Of a DNA stretch of 64,000 nt, positions 1 to 12,500 are shown in pieces. Under the pieces are notes generated by a model. The model was not told the DNA's origin and did not search any database. It worked only from the letters and a program-made list of their open reading frames with translations. The stretch is from Mansonella perstans (Eukaryota > Nematoda > Chromadorea > Rhabditida > Onchocercidae), in contig JBAMDO010000141.1 in the NCBI GenBank assembly GCA_037074765.1, forward strand, positions 62,001-126,000, written 5' to 3'. Every line of letters starts with the position of its first letter. Position 1 is the stretch's first letter. The translations under genes were made by a program, and so were the position numbers.

Positions 1-660
1 TACTAGTTGCGCATGTTAGCAGTTGCCCTTAATATTTGGACTGCGAATATTATCTGCATGGTTACTTCCGATTAGCATCGATTTAGAAAATATTACTTTA
101 GAAAACCTTTGCTCGTATAAAAACAATAGGAAATAAACTCAGTGATACACTTTCGGTCCTGAAACCGTTCAATAATCGGATTTGTTTGTTGTACACTTGC
201 CCACCTCTTATTGTGCCATTTTATTTAAAAATACGAATAAAACAATTTGAATGAATCCTTGCTTTGTAATATATTGCTTTCCTTAATTGATATCTATCAT
301 TGTTTCTTACTTGAATATTCCGAAACTTGAAGTAGTTGAATTGGGACAAAAAGTGGAATTACTGTTTTTTCGTTCTGTGAATTCTTGGCTATTTATTCGA
401 AAAAGTTGCCGAGATTTTTCTCTTTACCAATACATTGCAAGCTCCGTTTTGACATTTTGACATTTCTTTTTTACAAAAATATAATTTCTAAGTTTCTTTT
501 ATTAGCGTAGTGATATGATTTTTCAGGTTTGCGATAGCAATTTGCTGCTTTTGTGTCTTAATTTCGGAAAAAGTAATGGCATTCGTGCCTTGGAAACCTC
601 AATTTGATAGATCTCAGCAGTCACAAATTTATCACTCTATAAGAGATGAGGTGTAGTATT
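1..660 (+). repeat. Long direct repeat, copy A (second copy at 54791-55480)
   Basis: Bases 1 to about 660 recur in the same orientation at 54791 to about 55480 with only scattered substitutions and one-base gaps. The repeat covers the promoter region, the probable trans-splice acceptor and the first coding exon of the gene starting at 576. Copy A runs off the left edge of the window, so its true start is unknown. A 144-base part (214-357) occurs a third time at 55594-55737. A terminal repeat of a retroelement was considered, because a TATAAAA-like box and AATAAA occur near 126-140, but no paired copy at element distance or flanking target duplication is visible. A segmental duplication fits better because a coding exon is included. 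Confidence 0.9.
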
Positions 661-2604
661 AAAGCAAAATTCAAAATTGAAACACATTTAAAATTTCTTT
701 TGTTCGTAATGCAAAAGCCATTCGTAGTGCAAGAATTCTATTTTACTGCTCCTTAAGAATTGTATTTGCTAAAAGTTTTTTTTCAGAAAGCAGTGTTCAA
801 TCCGTTGACTTATAACGAAACCGTAAAGATACTCATGAAGCATAGCTCTTATAATTACAATCTCTCGAAAAATGAATTTGGCATGTAAGTATTTGAAGAT
901 CAAATATATTATTATTCATTAAAGCTACTTTCTCAAATGTGAATTAGAAATAAAACCATTATGCAACATCGTTTTGAGACGCCTATTTTTTTGCCTTTCC
1001 AGAATAACATTCAATTTTTTGGATGAATTTGAAACGGAAATATTTCGTTTTTCAATTATTCCTGGCGGAGGTCAAGTAAGCTTTTATATTTCACGATAAT
1101 TAATTAAATTTTATTGGGAGGTGTATTGCATTGAATGTTGAGGCATATATTCTGAGTTTATCATGCAATTCAACCGAATTGTTTGTTAATTTGCAGTACG
1201 TATTGCAATGCGCGATACCTCACAGAAAAGTTACTGCCACATTTTCGGACAATTCTTACAACAGAACATATAATTTTGAAATAATATTCTCAACAATTGC
1301 CATAATGGTATGTGTTATTTTAACACCAAGTAATCATTCAGTTCTTTTTTAAATTTAGTCATCATCTTTCTATTCAGTATATCATTTTTCAGCTATTCGA
1401 TAATGAATTTCTTGTTGCAACAATTACGGACTGTGTTGATAAAATTACCCAAATTGCCACACTCAAACACACTGCTATTGGCGCGGAAGGATTTGAAGCT
1501 TATGTGGAAATACCAGCTAAAAGCACTGTATTTTTTATTACACACTAAGCATTTCTGCGCTAAATATTCCACAATATTGATTAAAAACTTTTCAGAAAAT
1601 CGGCAGTGATTGGGAAATTATAAATCCGTTTCCATTAATAAATCATAAAATTTTCATTCATTATTTTATGGCTAGCCAGATGACAGCAGAAGTTCGTTTA
1701 AGATATGAATACGAAGCAATCGCAAAATCACACATTGGGGTGATCTTAGACTACACATCAGGCGTAAGCTAGTTTCATTGTTTTTATAATGTATCTGTGA
1801 ATCTGAACAGTATCTTAAATTGACCATTTCAGTTGAGATACTAAAACTTTTAGATGCTTCTCACAAATATTGAAGAATTCGACGAAATGAAATTATGCAC
1901 CGATTTTGCAAATACCCCTCAATTTCAACAAAGTATGCTTGGCAGATTGGAAATCAGCTTTTTTCCAGATTATGTGCAGGTTTGCTTTTGATGATCTCCA
2001 GCAATTTTATTCAATACAATTGACCTATGAAAATATTATATAACTGAAAGGCAGGCTAACAGTACTCTTCCAAGGGTCATTTGACCTGTGCGCAGACATA
2101 CGTTTCAGCTGAATTGCAGTAATTCACATCGCTGAATGACAATCTGATTAGTTGGGGAAAAAAGAAAAATTAAAGTTGAACAAACAAATTTTTCGTTATT
2201 TTTTTAAAAAAGGATAGCATTCCAAAATTATGTTTCTGTTTTCACCACAAAGTAAAACTTTTGCGTCCTATACAAATTTCCTCTCTGTTATCAAGGAAGA
2301 TCTAACATCAATGAAACACGAAGAATGGTTGACAAAGTGTTCACCAAAGACATTTTTGTTAATGATTAAAAGTAACGGAGTAATTATTCAAATGCTTCAA
2401 AATGGACCATTCATTTGTTCACGTATATTTAATGTCTAGATTTTGATGAAAACACACGAAGACTCAGCGCACTTGGAGACTGCTATGCAAGGATGCAATG
2501 TTACTACTGAATTCTTCACATACTTCAGACTTCACCGACTTTTCATCCATTCACCCGATGAAAATGTTGTGTTTTATCAGTACAATGTATCACCAATTTA
2601 TTAA
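576..2604 (+). CDS. Unrecognised 316-aa protein, 8 exons
   Basis: I do not recognise the family. Exons: 576-650, 787-884, 1003-1075, 1197-1307, 1393-1527, 1596-1763, 1854-1979, 2440-2604. All junctions are GT-AG with matching phases and total 951 bases. The ATG at 576 follows an acceptor TTTTTCAG ending at 526, about 49 bases upstream, which suggests a spliced-leader site. The product starts MAFVPWKPQF and ends NVSPIY. No signal peptide or long membrane segment is evident; it is rich in aromatic and beta-prone residues, with few cysteines, so a cytosolic or nuclear beta-rich fold is a guess. The last intron holds a 70-codon open frame (2229-2439) that cannot join exon 8 in phase and was left out. 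The gene is convergent with the E2 gene. The exon 1 segment is duplicated at 55365. Confidence 0.75.
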
Positions 2605-2651
2605 GAGCAGAGCAATTTTAATGTGAATTAATTAAAATTATTAGAAGTTAT

Positions 2652-2657
2652 AATAAA
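2652..2657 (+). terminator. Candidate poly(A) signal AATAAA
   Basis: AATAAA lies 48 bases after the stop of the 316-aa gene, a normal distance for a nematode cleavage signal. No transcript evidence is available. Confidence 0.45.
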
Positions 2658-2722
2658 AAATGCATCGAAATAGCAAAGTAACCTTAACAATGAGCAAACG
2701 CACATGACTTCAAATTAATTAA

Positions 2723-2728
2723 TTTATT
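2723..2728 (-). terminator. Candidate poly(A) signal for the E2 gene
   Basis: AATAAA on the minus strand lies 220 bases beyond the E2 stop codon. Together with the plus-strand signal at 2652 it leaves a gap of only about 65 bases between the two convergent signals, so the 3' UTRs may abut or overlap. Confidence 0.35.
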
Positions 2729-2947
2729 ATGAAATCAACTAGACTTTTTTTTTTTCATACAGTTCATTTGATCAGTTTTTGCCAGAATACATGATAAAAA
2801 CATATTAAGAAAGAAACAAGTCGATCTAAATAAAGTAAAAGAATTCGGGATGATAACCATACAATGACAAAAATAAATTATTTCAACTAACGTCATTTTA
2901 ATTACTAACTGTCAAAAATTTGTCTTATAATCTTTAAAAGCTATAGT

Positions 2948-5900
2948 TCACGATAGCATAGATTCTGGTTTTTCCATATATTCTTTAAAGTATTTCAGCC
3001 ACATTGCACCAACAGCACCATCAACAACACGATGATCACAGGACAATGTAACAAGCATTGTTGTTATGACTTTGAACCTGAAATTATTAGTTTGAAATGA
3101 AAGACACTTAAGAAGAAATAAATCATATACAGAAATGATTAAATATAAGGTAATGAGCAATTTAATAATCATGTACTGAGCATTTGACAATGTTCTTGAA
3201 TAATGCAATTACAGAGAGCAAAATGGATGAAAAGATCAAATTTGATCGATTCATTCCTTCGTAGAGAGGAAATTACCCGTTTTCATTATCATCAGGTACA
3301 ACTTTACGCTCTGAACCGCCAACAGCCAAAATGCACGATTGTGGTGGATTGATAATTGCTGTAAAGTGACGTACACTGCCAAACATTCCCAAATTTGATA
3401 CTGTAAATGTACCACCCTGAAGATAAAGTTAATATTGAAAAACTTTAAAACAATGAAATGAATAGTTAAAACACTGTCTTGCCAGTACTGAATTATATAG
3501 AGTGCAAAAATTACAAATTAATAATTTTTTCAGATCAGTTAAAAATTTCCAAATTTGATATGGGGAACTTCCACATTAATAAAAATTTCGTAACACTCCT
3601 TATTTTTGAAAATTATATTTTAACGAGAAACATACCATATATTCGTTCGGTTTAAGTTTATTTTTGTGCGCTTTATCTGCCAAATCTTTAATTTCAGTAC
3701 TAATTTTCGCTAATTCCTAAAACATATAAAAAAAAAACACAATAAAAAACAATTAAAAAACTGAACTTGAAAAATTTTTAATTAAAACAACTGCTTGACG
3801 CATGTTTGCATCTCAAAATTCAGTGAGATCTCAAATTCTTTTTCAATTTTCTAGCTTTCTTTAGAAACATATGCTTTAAATTATATTAGTTTCTTGGAAA
3901 ATAAAGTTGAATAAACGAACTTTAACATCGGCATTGTGAACGATGGGTGTTATAAGACCCGTTTCTGTTTTTACAGCAACAGAAATATCAACAGTTAGAT
4001 TCTGACGGATCACTTTTTCTTTTTCTAAGAAGAAGCTATTGACTTCTGGTACATCCAGGCAGGCTAATGCACATGCTTTAACAACTAAATCATTTATGGA
4101 TATTTTGATACGTTGATCTTTCAGATCAGCATTTAAATTCACTCGCATTCTGCAATAAATTTTCAACAGTCTTGTGATACATTATGAATTTATTCATTGC
4201 ATGCATATGAATGTTTTGAAGAGATGACCTGATTTTTTCATAGCTATTTCAGTGAACTAATAACTGTAAGCTAGAAATATAACGAATAATTAATAACAAT
4301 AACAATGGAAGAATTTTTGAAATTTAACATTTTTTCCATCTATAAAGAAAAAATTTCTCGAGAATTCCGAACTATAACTGTAAATATTTGATAATCAAGC
4401 ATAAATAAACTAAAATTCCTATCTTGATCAAGAAAGTTTCAATAAATGATAAAACTTTAATAAAATAGGAAAAAAACGAATTCAGTGCGCCACTAACTTT
4501 AACAATTCGTCCATTTTAATTTCAGAAGTAAGATAATAATGTGGTACAGTTTGTTTACTGAACGATAAACGTTTAGCAATTGTTTCCCTCATATTTGTAA
4601 GTGGAATATCTTTGTATTTTTGATCACCATTTACGCCTTTTTTTGATTGTTCTTTCAGTTTTTCTGATGCAGGATTTTTTTCATCTATTGCCACATTACC
4701 AGTGGCAAAAACCGGAACAGTTTCGCCTACTTTAGCATATTTCACATCAGTTGCAGCGATAAGTTCATTTGGATCAGCATTTTGAATTCCCTGCAATAAT
4801 AAAATTATTACATTTACTAAACCATACTAATTAATTTGAAATAATCACGTACAAAAAAACATTTTCACTATAGCAAATAACATTACACAACAAATATTAA
4901 TAATACTGCAGAAGAGAAACTGATCATAACTAATATTCCATATAATTGATACTCAAACCATTCGATAAACATTTCCGTTAATAGCATAACAAATCAGAAG
5001 AAATAAATAATTTCTATGCTATAACGTATTTCGTTTCATTTATCTAATAAAGGTATGTTATTATTATTTTTCATATTACAAAAAATAACATCAAATTTTG
5101 AACTGAAGAAAAGAAGTAATTTTAATGCAGTGTTAACGAAGGAAAGAAAAGCTAAACGATTTTTAGAGGAAAATAGTCCAACATGAAGTATTTAGGAATG
5201 TTAATCCGAAATGAAATACGGCAATTGTATTGTTAATGACAAAATTTAATTACATCAAAAACAGAAAGTTGAAAAATTGGACGATAATATCACTCACATA
5301 TGCAATATATAATTAAAACATGCAAAGATTATTTAAATCATGCTCAAATAAAAACCGATATTACTTACCGGTAAGTCGATATTCAGGCTAGTAGTTAGTT
5401 TTCGGTGAGCAATAACATGTTTACCTTCCGCTTTCATTACTCGCGAAGGAGCAATAATAGATGATGAATAGCTTCCAATTGTTGCTGTTATCGTACCAGC
5501 TTCAGATATAGTTGGAGCTGCAACTGTTATGCTATGAGCTCCTGGAATTGCGATATTTGAAGGATTGAATTTTATTCAAAAAATTAGATCATTGCAGTAG
5601 AACTTTTAAAGTACTGAATAAAAAGTGAACATGAATTTTCATTCCCTAAAGACGATTTCTAGAATAATTTTAAAATGGGATAAGCATGAAATGTCTGAAC
5701 ATTATTATCTCAAAAATAGACCATTTTGGTATTTGAGAAATGATCATTTTTCAATCATATTTATAAAATAATGCATAATATTTGAATGGTTTTCAATTTT
5801 TAAACTTAATAACCTTAATACTGTTACTATCGATTAGTATAGAAATATCAAATCTACATATTTACGAATGTTATTAACATATGTAGCATTAATTAATATG

Positions 5901-8900
5901 TAACTTGGCTTGATTTAATTTATATTCATTTCCATCCAATTTGTCACATTTCAATCCCAGGTTCGATTTCGACTCGGTCTAGTTTTCATTCTTCTTAGCT
6001 TATGTAACTAAGCAACCATTATCAGCAACATCACACTGTTTTTCTGCATATTAACAATTTCATGATCGAGAATTCGAGTGAATCCGGAAAATTATTTCAG
6101 CAATTTAGCAAAATGACTTTTAATTTTCAGCTTTTTTAACAGATAAACATATCTTTGATTACCAAATTATTTGGAGAGATGAGAACATATCAGTAAAACT
6201 GTAAAACAAAACTAATTTGAACAATTCCGACAAACATTTTTACAAATAGTTTTTCAAGATATTGGAGAACTGAAAAAAATAAAAAGAGTACTTATTGTTT
6301 CATAAATTGGTTCGGTAATCAATTTCTCTCTTGTCCAATAAGTAGTAAGCAGTACTTTAACTAAAACTTATTCTCCTATATTGTAATCAACTTTTAGAAT
6401 AAAGAAAATCACTCAGGAAATTTATATAAGCCATTCAGGAAAATGGCTTTCTAATTGGTATCTGTTGTATTTAGCACCAGTCATCACCATGATACGTATG
6501 CTATTAAATATTGGGTAATTGCTACTCTGATAGAAACTGGTATGCAATATCAAAATTGCATAAAATAGATTAAATACTATTTTCCAAGAATGAATCCAAA
6601 GCACCGCTTTTGTGGAAACTTTTTTGGGCCATTTTATAAAAAAGAATTATTAAAATGTATGACAGTTTGATGCAATAACGAATCATGTTAATGTTCCGGG
6701 AAGATGAAATGTATGTTTAAAGAGACTTATGAATAGATCAAATTAATTAACTACGACTAGAAACGTTTTGAAAGAAATTTTGTTAACATCTTTGCTCTTG
6801 CTAACAATTATAAGTCGAAATATCTCAATGTCCAGTAAATCCAATTTATAATTCCTACTTAAAATACAATCCGCTCTGGCTACCTCGATTCCTGCTTAAA
6901 ATCCGATCAGCGTTGGCCTCAAGTATAACTCCTATTTTGTTAATTTTTGAAAATTCACTTCTCCTCAGTACTTTCACTAAGATCTCTTCAAAACCAACGA
7001 AAACCTGCAGAAATTTTCCAATTTCATAGGCGACACATTGCGTTTTGTTTTTGCTTCCCCGAACAGTCCAAAAAGCACATAGCACTTCAGAACTGCCGAA
7101 GTTTTATTAAAAGTAATGGGATAGAATACAGGAAAGGAGAGGAAATAATTTTTTTAGATTCAAATTAGCTAAAAATATTTGGCTAGCACAAAAAGTCTTG
7201 TGTCAAGACACACAGTGGCTCAGATCTGGATATCTGGATGTGTATGAAAAACTGTCAAAATAAGCAGAAATAAAAGTTCGGGTGCATTCTTCATTAGGAA
7301 AAATTAACAAGTAGAATTGAAGCAAGCTCAAAAGCATTGTAGAAAGATTTATTCAAAAAATCACCACTAAAGATCATCTGACAAAGCCATGAGGGAAAGC
7401 TGATAATGATAATATATATTGCATTTCATAATTGTTTCAGTTGCCTGCAAAAAATTAACTGTTAATCGCCAAGAAATAAGGAAAATTACAGCAGATTTTC
7501 ATTGAATCTTATCAAAACCTGCAACTCTTCTGAATACATTTCCTGGTTTTTTTGCAAAAGTTTTTTTCTTATTTCGAAAACAATCTGCACTACGCTATAT
7601 ATATCCCGCTTCATGTGCAAGTGTAGCTTGCAGACCAATAATAACAATGATTTCCATCGAATTAATCAAGTTTGTCAATTATGCTCGCAACATACGAACA
7701 TTTTAAAATTAATTAGTTAAGGCAAAACAAATTAACAGAAGAATGCTAGGGCAACATCTGAAATCTATAAAACTATTAAATACATTCTCCAATTCATCTT
7801 TCGGTGGTTTAGACCTTTCAGGCATTTTAGTTTCCGATATAAAGTTTGTTGTAACCCTCGAGCCAAATTTTTTTAGGATTCAAATGCCACAATTTTGTCA
7901 AAAGCAAACTTTTTCACGAAAATTAGGCACATAAGAAACTTTTGGTCACGAATTACAAAGCTCAAAAGTTGATATCACCTAAAAATAATTGGAGAATGGA
8001 TTCAGAGAAACAGTGTGACATGCGAAACAGTTACTTTCAGAAAACAGCTAACATCATTATCGTCTTGCACATGTATCAGAACATGCATCTATATGGGAAG
8101 ACCAAACATCACTGGTCGCTTTATGCAGTGCAGTTAAAATTTTGGAGCATTTGTAAAATCCAATGTTACTACAGTAATCTTACATGTCCAATTTTGGTAT
8201 TAAATGACATTCCTAATAATTTCATCATTTATTTCTTTCTTAAAACTTCTACAGAAGAGAAAAAGTTTTTATAGCATAACTTAAGAAATTTAACTTATGG
8301 AGAAATTAATGTAGCTTACCATTAACTTTGAAATTAGCAAACGCGCCACAATCCTCGTTTTTGTCAACGAAAACGCAAATTGGCTGAAAAAAAAAATGGA
8401 AATAAGTCTCACCATAAATAGAAAAATACTTCATAAATGAAATTAAATGAATAAAACGTCATTTTCGAACATTTGAAAATTCATGTTACCTTCTGCCACT
8501 GAAGATTTCTCAAACTCTTTGCACTTTTATTCCATCAGTTTATTTTTACATATAAACAAGCCACTCTCACATTATATATTCTTTTACTTTCAACTTTTCC
8601 TCATTATGTGATTAAAGCATTTAAGTGACTGCCAAAAGCAGCGCGAATTTTAAAGAATTTTATAATCGAAAAATCACCGCCAAAACTGAAAAACTGGCAA
8701 CTTACCTTCCCGATTTTGATACCTTTAGTACCTTCAGGTATCAATATTTTAGCCAAGAAACCTTCCTCGGATGCTTCAAATGCCATTACGGATTTATCAG
8801 TTTCAATTTCACATATCAAATCACCTTCCTCTACTTCATCACTTTCTTTTTTATGCCACTTAACAATGGTGCCATGTTCCATTGTTGGTGAAAGAGCTGG

Positions 8901-9476
8901 CATTGTAATCAGCCTGTGTTCCGGAAGACCTGAAGTGTCCAATTTCTAATACCTCAGGCACTTCTCCAATTTAGGTGAGAACGATGACTTCCGGCAGAAT
9001 TGGTACAATACGGCAGTCTCTATCTTAACACCATATGTGAGATATTTTGGATGTTTTAATTAAACTAACGACTGAAAAAAATTTTACCGCTAGAATATAA
9101 TCGATATAACTGCTTATTGCTATCTTGAACCTGATAAAGATGATTTATAGTACCAAGCCGAGTTGCAAATGGAGATGTAGAAACTGCACGTCTAAAAAGG
9201 ATGCAAATTTTGAAAAATAACTTTACACTTGTTAGAAGTTAAAGATGACAAAATATACTTTATACCAAAAAGAATAAAATTTTCGAAAACATCTGAAGCG
9301 AATTATATTTTAAGCATTCTCGCATCAATGTATTAATGGCAAATGACAAAAGTCTCAATGTGAACATACATTAGTGTAACCGGAATTACAGAACGAGATA
9401 CTGATGCAAGCTGGTATCCACTGCGTAAATAACGTAATGGTAGCAAAATACTTTGTGAAGTAATTTTAAACATCAT
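2948..9476 (-). CDS. dlat-1: Dihydrolipoamide acetyltransferase, pyruvate dehydrogenase E2 (514 aa, 10 exons)
   Basis: E2 of the mitochondrial pyruvate dehydrogenase complex transfers acetyl groups from lipoyl-lysine to CoA. Exons in transcript order: 9476-9370, 9191-9088, 8929-8706, 8383-8320, 5541-5369, 4790-4498, 4149-3921, 3716-3636, 3416-3277, 3077-2948; phases all agree (1545 bases). Residues 1-60 are basic and hydroxylated, as in a mitochondrial presequence. One lipoyl domain spans about 76-165, with the lipoyl lysine in EIETDKSV (about K116). The subunit-binding domain, about 200-245, is degenerate. The catalytic domain begins near 265 and ends with the DHRVVDG motif (His about 487). 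A TGA sits directly before the first ATG, which fixes the start. Vertebrate E2 has two lipoyl domains; one, and about 510 residues, is what I recall for C. elegans. The intron from 5542 to 8319 is unusually long. Confidence 0.96.
5542..8319 (-). other. Long fourth intron of the E2 gene
   Basis: This 2.8-kb intron is far longer than the others in the gene. From about 6850 to 8280 it is somewhat less AT-rich than its flanks and holds several overlapping short open frames on both strands (for example 7942-8274 on plus, 6855-7085 on minus). The frames look like decayed coding sequence, possibly a mobile-element remnant, but I could not identify a transposase motif or terminal repeats. Confidence 0.4.
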
Positions 9477-9495
9477 TCACGGTGATTGTTAGACT

Positions 9496-9500
9496 CTGAA
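9496..9500 (-). promoter_or_regulatory. Probable trans-splice acceptor for the E2 gene
   Basis: On the minus strand a TTATTTCAG acceptor ends at 9496, 19 bases before the ATG at 9476, with no suitable upstream coding exon. This spacing is typical of a nematode spliced-leader acceptor. It is inferred from sequence only. Confidence 0.5.
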
Positions 9501-12500
9501 ATAATTTTTCACTCGAAATTCTAAAAATCACCAAAGTTGAGCTATGTTGAATAAAACTGCAGTTACTTAACTGTAGTTACTCGACAGAAATATCAAGATA
9601 AAACTAGACACTTAGAAAACAATATTAACAATAATAATGCACTAAAACGGAGAATTTACGGAAATTTTATTTGTTTCAGAGAATCACGGGAAAAGAGAAG
9701 AAGCTATGAAAACCTTTCAGGTCAATTGCTTACTATTTTAAATATCCGTAAATCAGCAAATTAGCAAGAATTTCCAGAAATGTTTAACAACGGCTCAACA
9801 AACTCAATCCTCTCCTATATGGTGCAGTGTTCAAAGCGCATGCCAAAACAAAACCTCAAGAAAATTATTCTATAGATCGACTATTTATTCATTCACGTTA
9901 ATTAACATAATCAATCATTTAACAAACTTCAAAACAACATTCTATTATCCGGCGTTCCGGAATACCGCTTTATCTCTCACGTTTTTACAATTTCGGTCCG
10001 TGCTAAACGGTTCCAAATCCTGTCAAAGTCAACTACAAAACACACAAATATGCGTATACACGTACCTAAAAACAAACATAGATAAACGGATGCACAGATG
10101 ATGGCAGATAGAAAAATTGTGGTTTAAATCTTAATTTCTCAATCTCAGCTCTTTCTCTCTCTTTTTCAATTAACTCTTTTTGCTTTATATCTTTAAACCA
10201 TCCTTTTTTTATACTTCTTTTTTTTGCTTCTTTCTCTTCACATATCTCTTTGTTACAATCTATTTCTCACGTATGTCGACCGAGAGAAATTGCTGAGAAT
10301 GTGAAATTGTGCTGCGGTTGGTGCGACACGTGGTTCTTAGTATTCACAATGAAATGCTATTAAATTCTTCAATGATTAGAAAAACAATGATACGTAAGTA
10401 AGAAATTCTTCAAATAAAACGTAAACTTTTTTGGAAAGAAAATTTTGACGATTTTACGTAAATCACGCATAATAAAGCATTGTAAGTCAGCAAGATATCC
10501 AGACGTGTATACGAGATGAGAATAGAGAATAGAAAACGAAATGAGAATAGGCATAACGCATCAGAAGAGAGAACGAGATGATAATAGACATAAGGCATTA
10601 GAACAGAGAACGAGATGAGAATAGACATAACACATCTCACGTGATAATAATGAACATACTATTTGACATTGATGATAAGAACGTGTAAAGTGAAGATAAT
10701 GATTAAAACGTGAAGTAATAGAAATAATACGAGAAGAGATGTCAACGATGTCACTGATAAATAAAATTTCGTATAAAAATGAAATAAACATTTCAGAAAA
10801 GCAATAATTCTTGATATTATATTATATTTATAATTAAGAAAATATATAAGTGAATGATTATTATTCATTCGATTTTTTTGTAAAGTTCAAGTTTTGAGAT
10901 AAAATTGTTTTACTTTCTTCTTTTTAATTTGAATTTTTGATGGTTAATTTTAACTATAAGTTATTAAATTTGAATTTGATTAAATTTGAGATATGTCCTG
11001 GTTGAATTAGAAACGGAAAATTAAAAGTGATATTTTAACGGAGATTTAAAATGATTGAGAAAACATGAAGCAATATGTTTAATTGCTTCAGCTTACAGTT
11101 GAATTTTGCTAAATTTACTTATGAAGCTACAATTGGTGAAATACTTCCGGAATAAAATAAAATACCCGGAATTGTTTTTCTTTTCCACTTTTCTATTATC
11201 ACTGTTAAACTATTGATATTTTAGCAAATTTAGTAACTTTTTAATTATTATCAAAAAACGCTCAGGAAAGCCAACAATGATCAAAATATTGTCTGTGATT
11301 TCCACTGTAAATAATTATTTCCACTTAGACGTTTCCTTTAAATTTAATCTCTTCCAGTTACAATTAATTGTCAAGTTCAAATCAAAAAAAAAGGAAGACT
11401 GAAAAGTTGAGAATTACTAAATCTTCCATAGCAGCAAACCATCTGTTTGATCATGGTATTCCGGAAGTGAATCTTTTGCATTTTCCGACAATAAATTCAA
11501 CTGTTAAATTTTTCCATTTAATCTACCGATCATTCATATCAAAAATAAATAAATAAATAGCAGTTGCCTGAAGTATTCATTCATGCATTCATTTATTTTA
11601 TCTGCAACATCTGTTACCTGGGATATTCATTTATTCAGGATTACCTATATACATACATATAATATCATTGCGGTTGATTAAGAATTTATAGCTACTTCGA
11701 ACTTGCAGCTACGTAATTACATATTTTTCTTAATTTAAATCAATCATTCATTCTTTGGCCTTATTTTCTTCATTAAAAATATTGCATGTAATAGATTAAA
11801 TATGAAACAAAATTGTGAGGAACAAAAAAAAATTTCGTACCTCAAATCTGATTGATTCTCATCAAAAAATTTTTTCTTTTTCAAAAAACGACGTAAATGA
11901 AACTGATCAATAAAGAAATGAACGTTCATTCAGTTGCAAATGTACGAATATTCATTATAAATACACTCAGACATACACACACAGCATAACAGATGCACAT
12001 TTTTTTGGTCGTACTTGAAAATTAAGAAACAGCTGTATAATGATACGAAGAAATGATATTGTGGCATTGATGATCGTTGTAGAATGAATGTATATATGGA
12101 TCGAAGAAATTAAATAAATACAAACTTGAATAAATTTGTTGCAAGATTTGAAAAAAAGAGCTTTGAATAACACAATAGGACCAAATATACTACATGTTGT
12201 AATTGGAAAAAAAGTTTAATTATTTAATTACTTCTAATAATTCTATAAAGATTTTAATTCAAGTTTTACTTTTATTTTCAAACACTGATTAAAGAAATAT
12301 TGCGATGCATTGAACTCATAAAGTATTATTAACAACTGCTATGTAACGTTACATGAATGATTTAACATAGCGTAACATTTTTGGATAATAATATGAAAAA
12401 GATGGAAAAAAAATTCCGTCATTGTTTCCGTTATATCTTAATTAACCAGAATATGAATCTCAAACAATTATTGAAATCAACGAATTCAATGTTGAAGAAT

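Noticed and set aside
13..357. Terminal repeat of an LTR retrotransposon
   Set aside because: There is no paired repeat at element spacing, no primer-binding site or pol remnant, and the duplicated unit extends into a host coding exon.
8625..8949. Plus-strand open frames of 77-88 codons
   Set aside because: They are antisense to the lipoyl-domain exon of the E2 gene.
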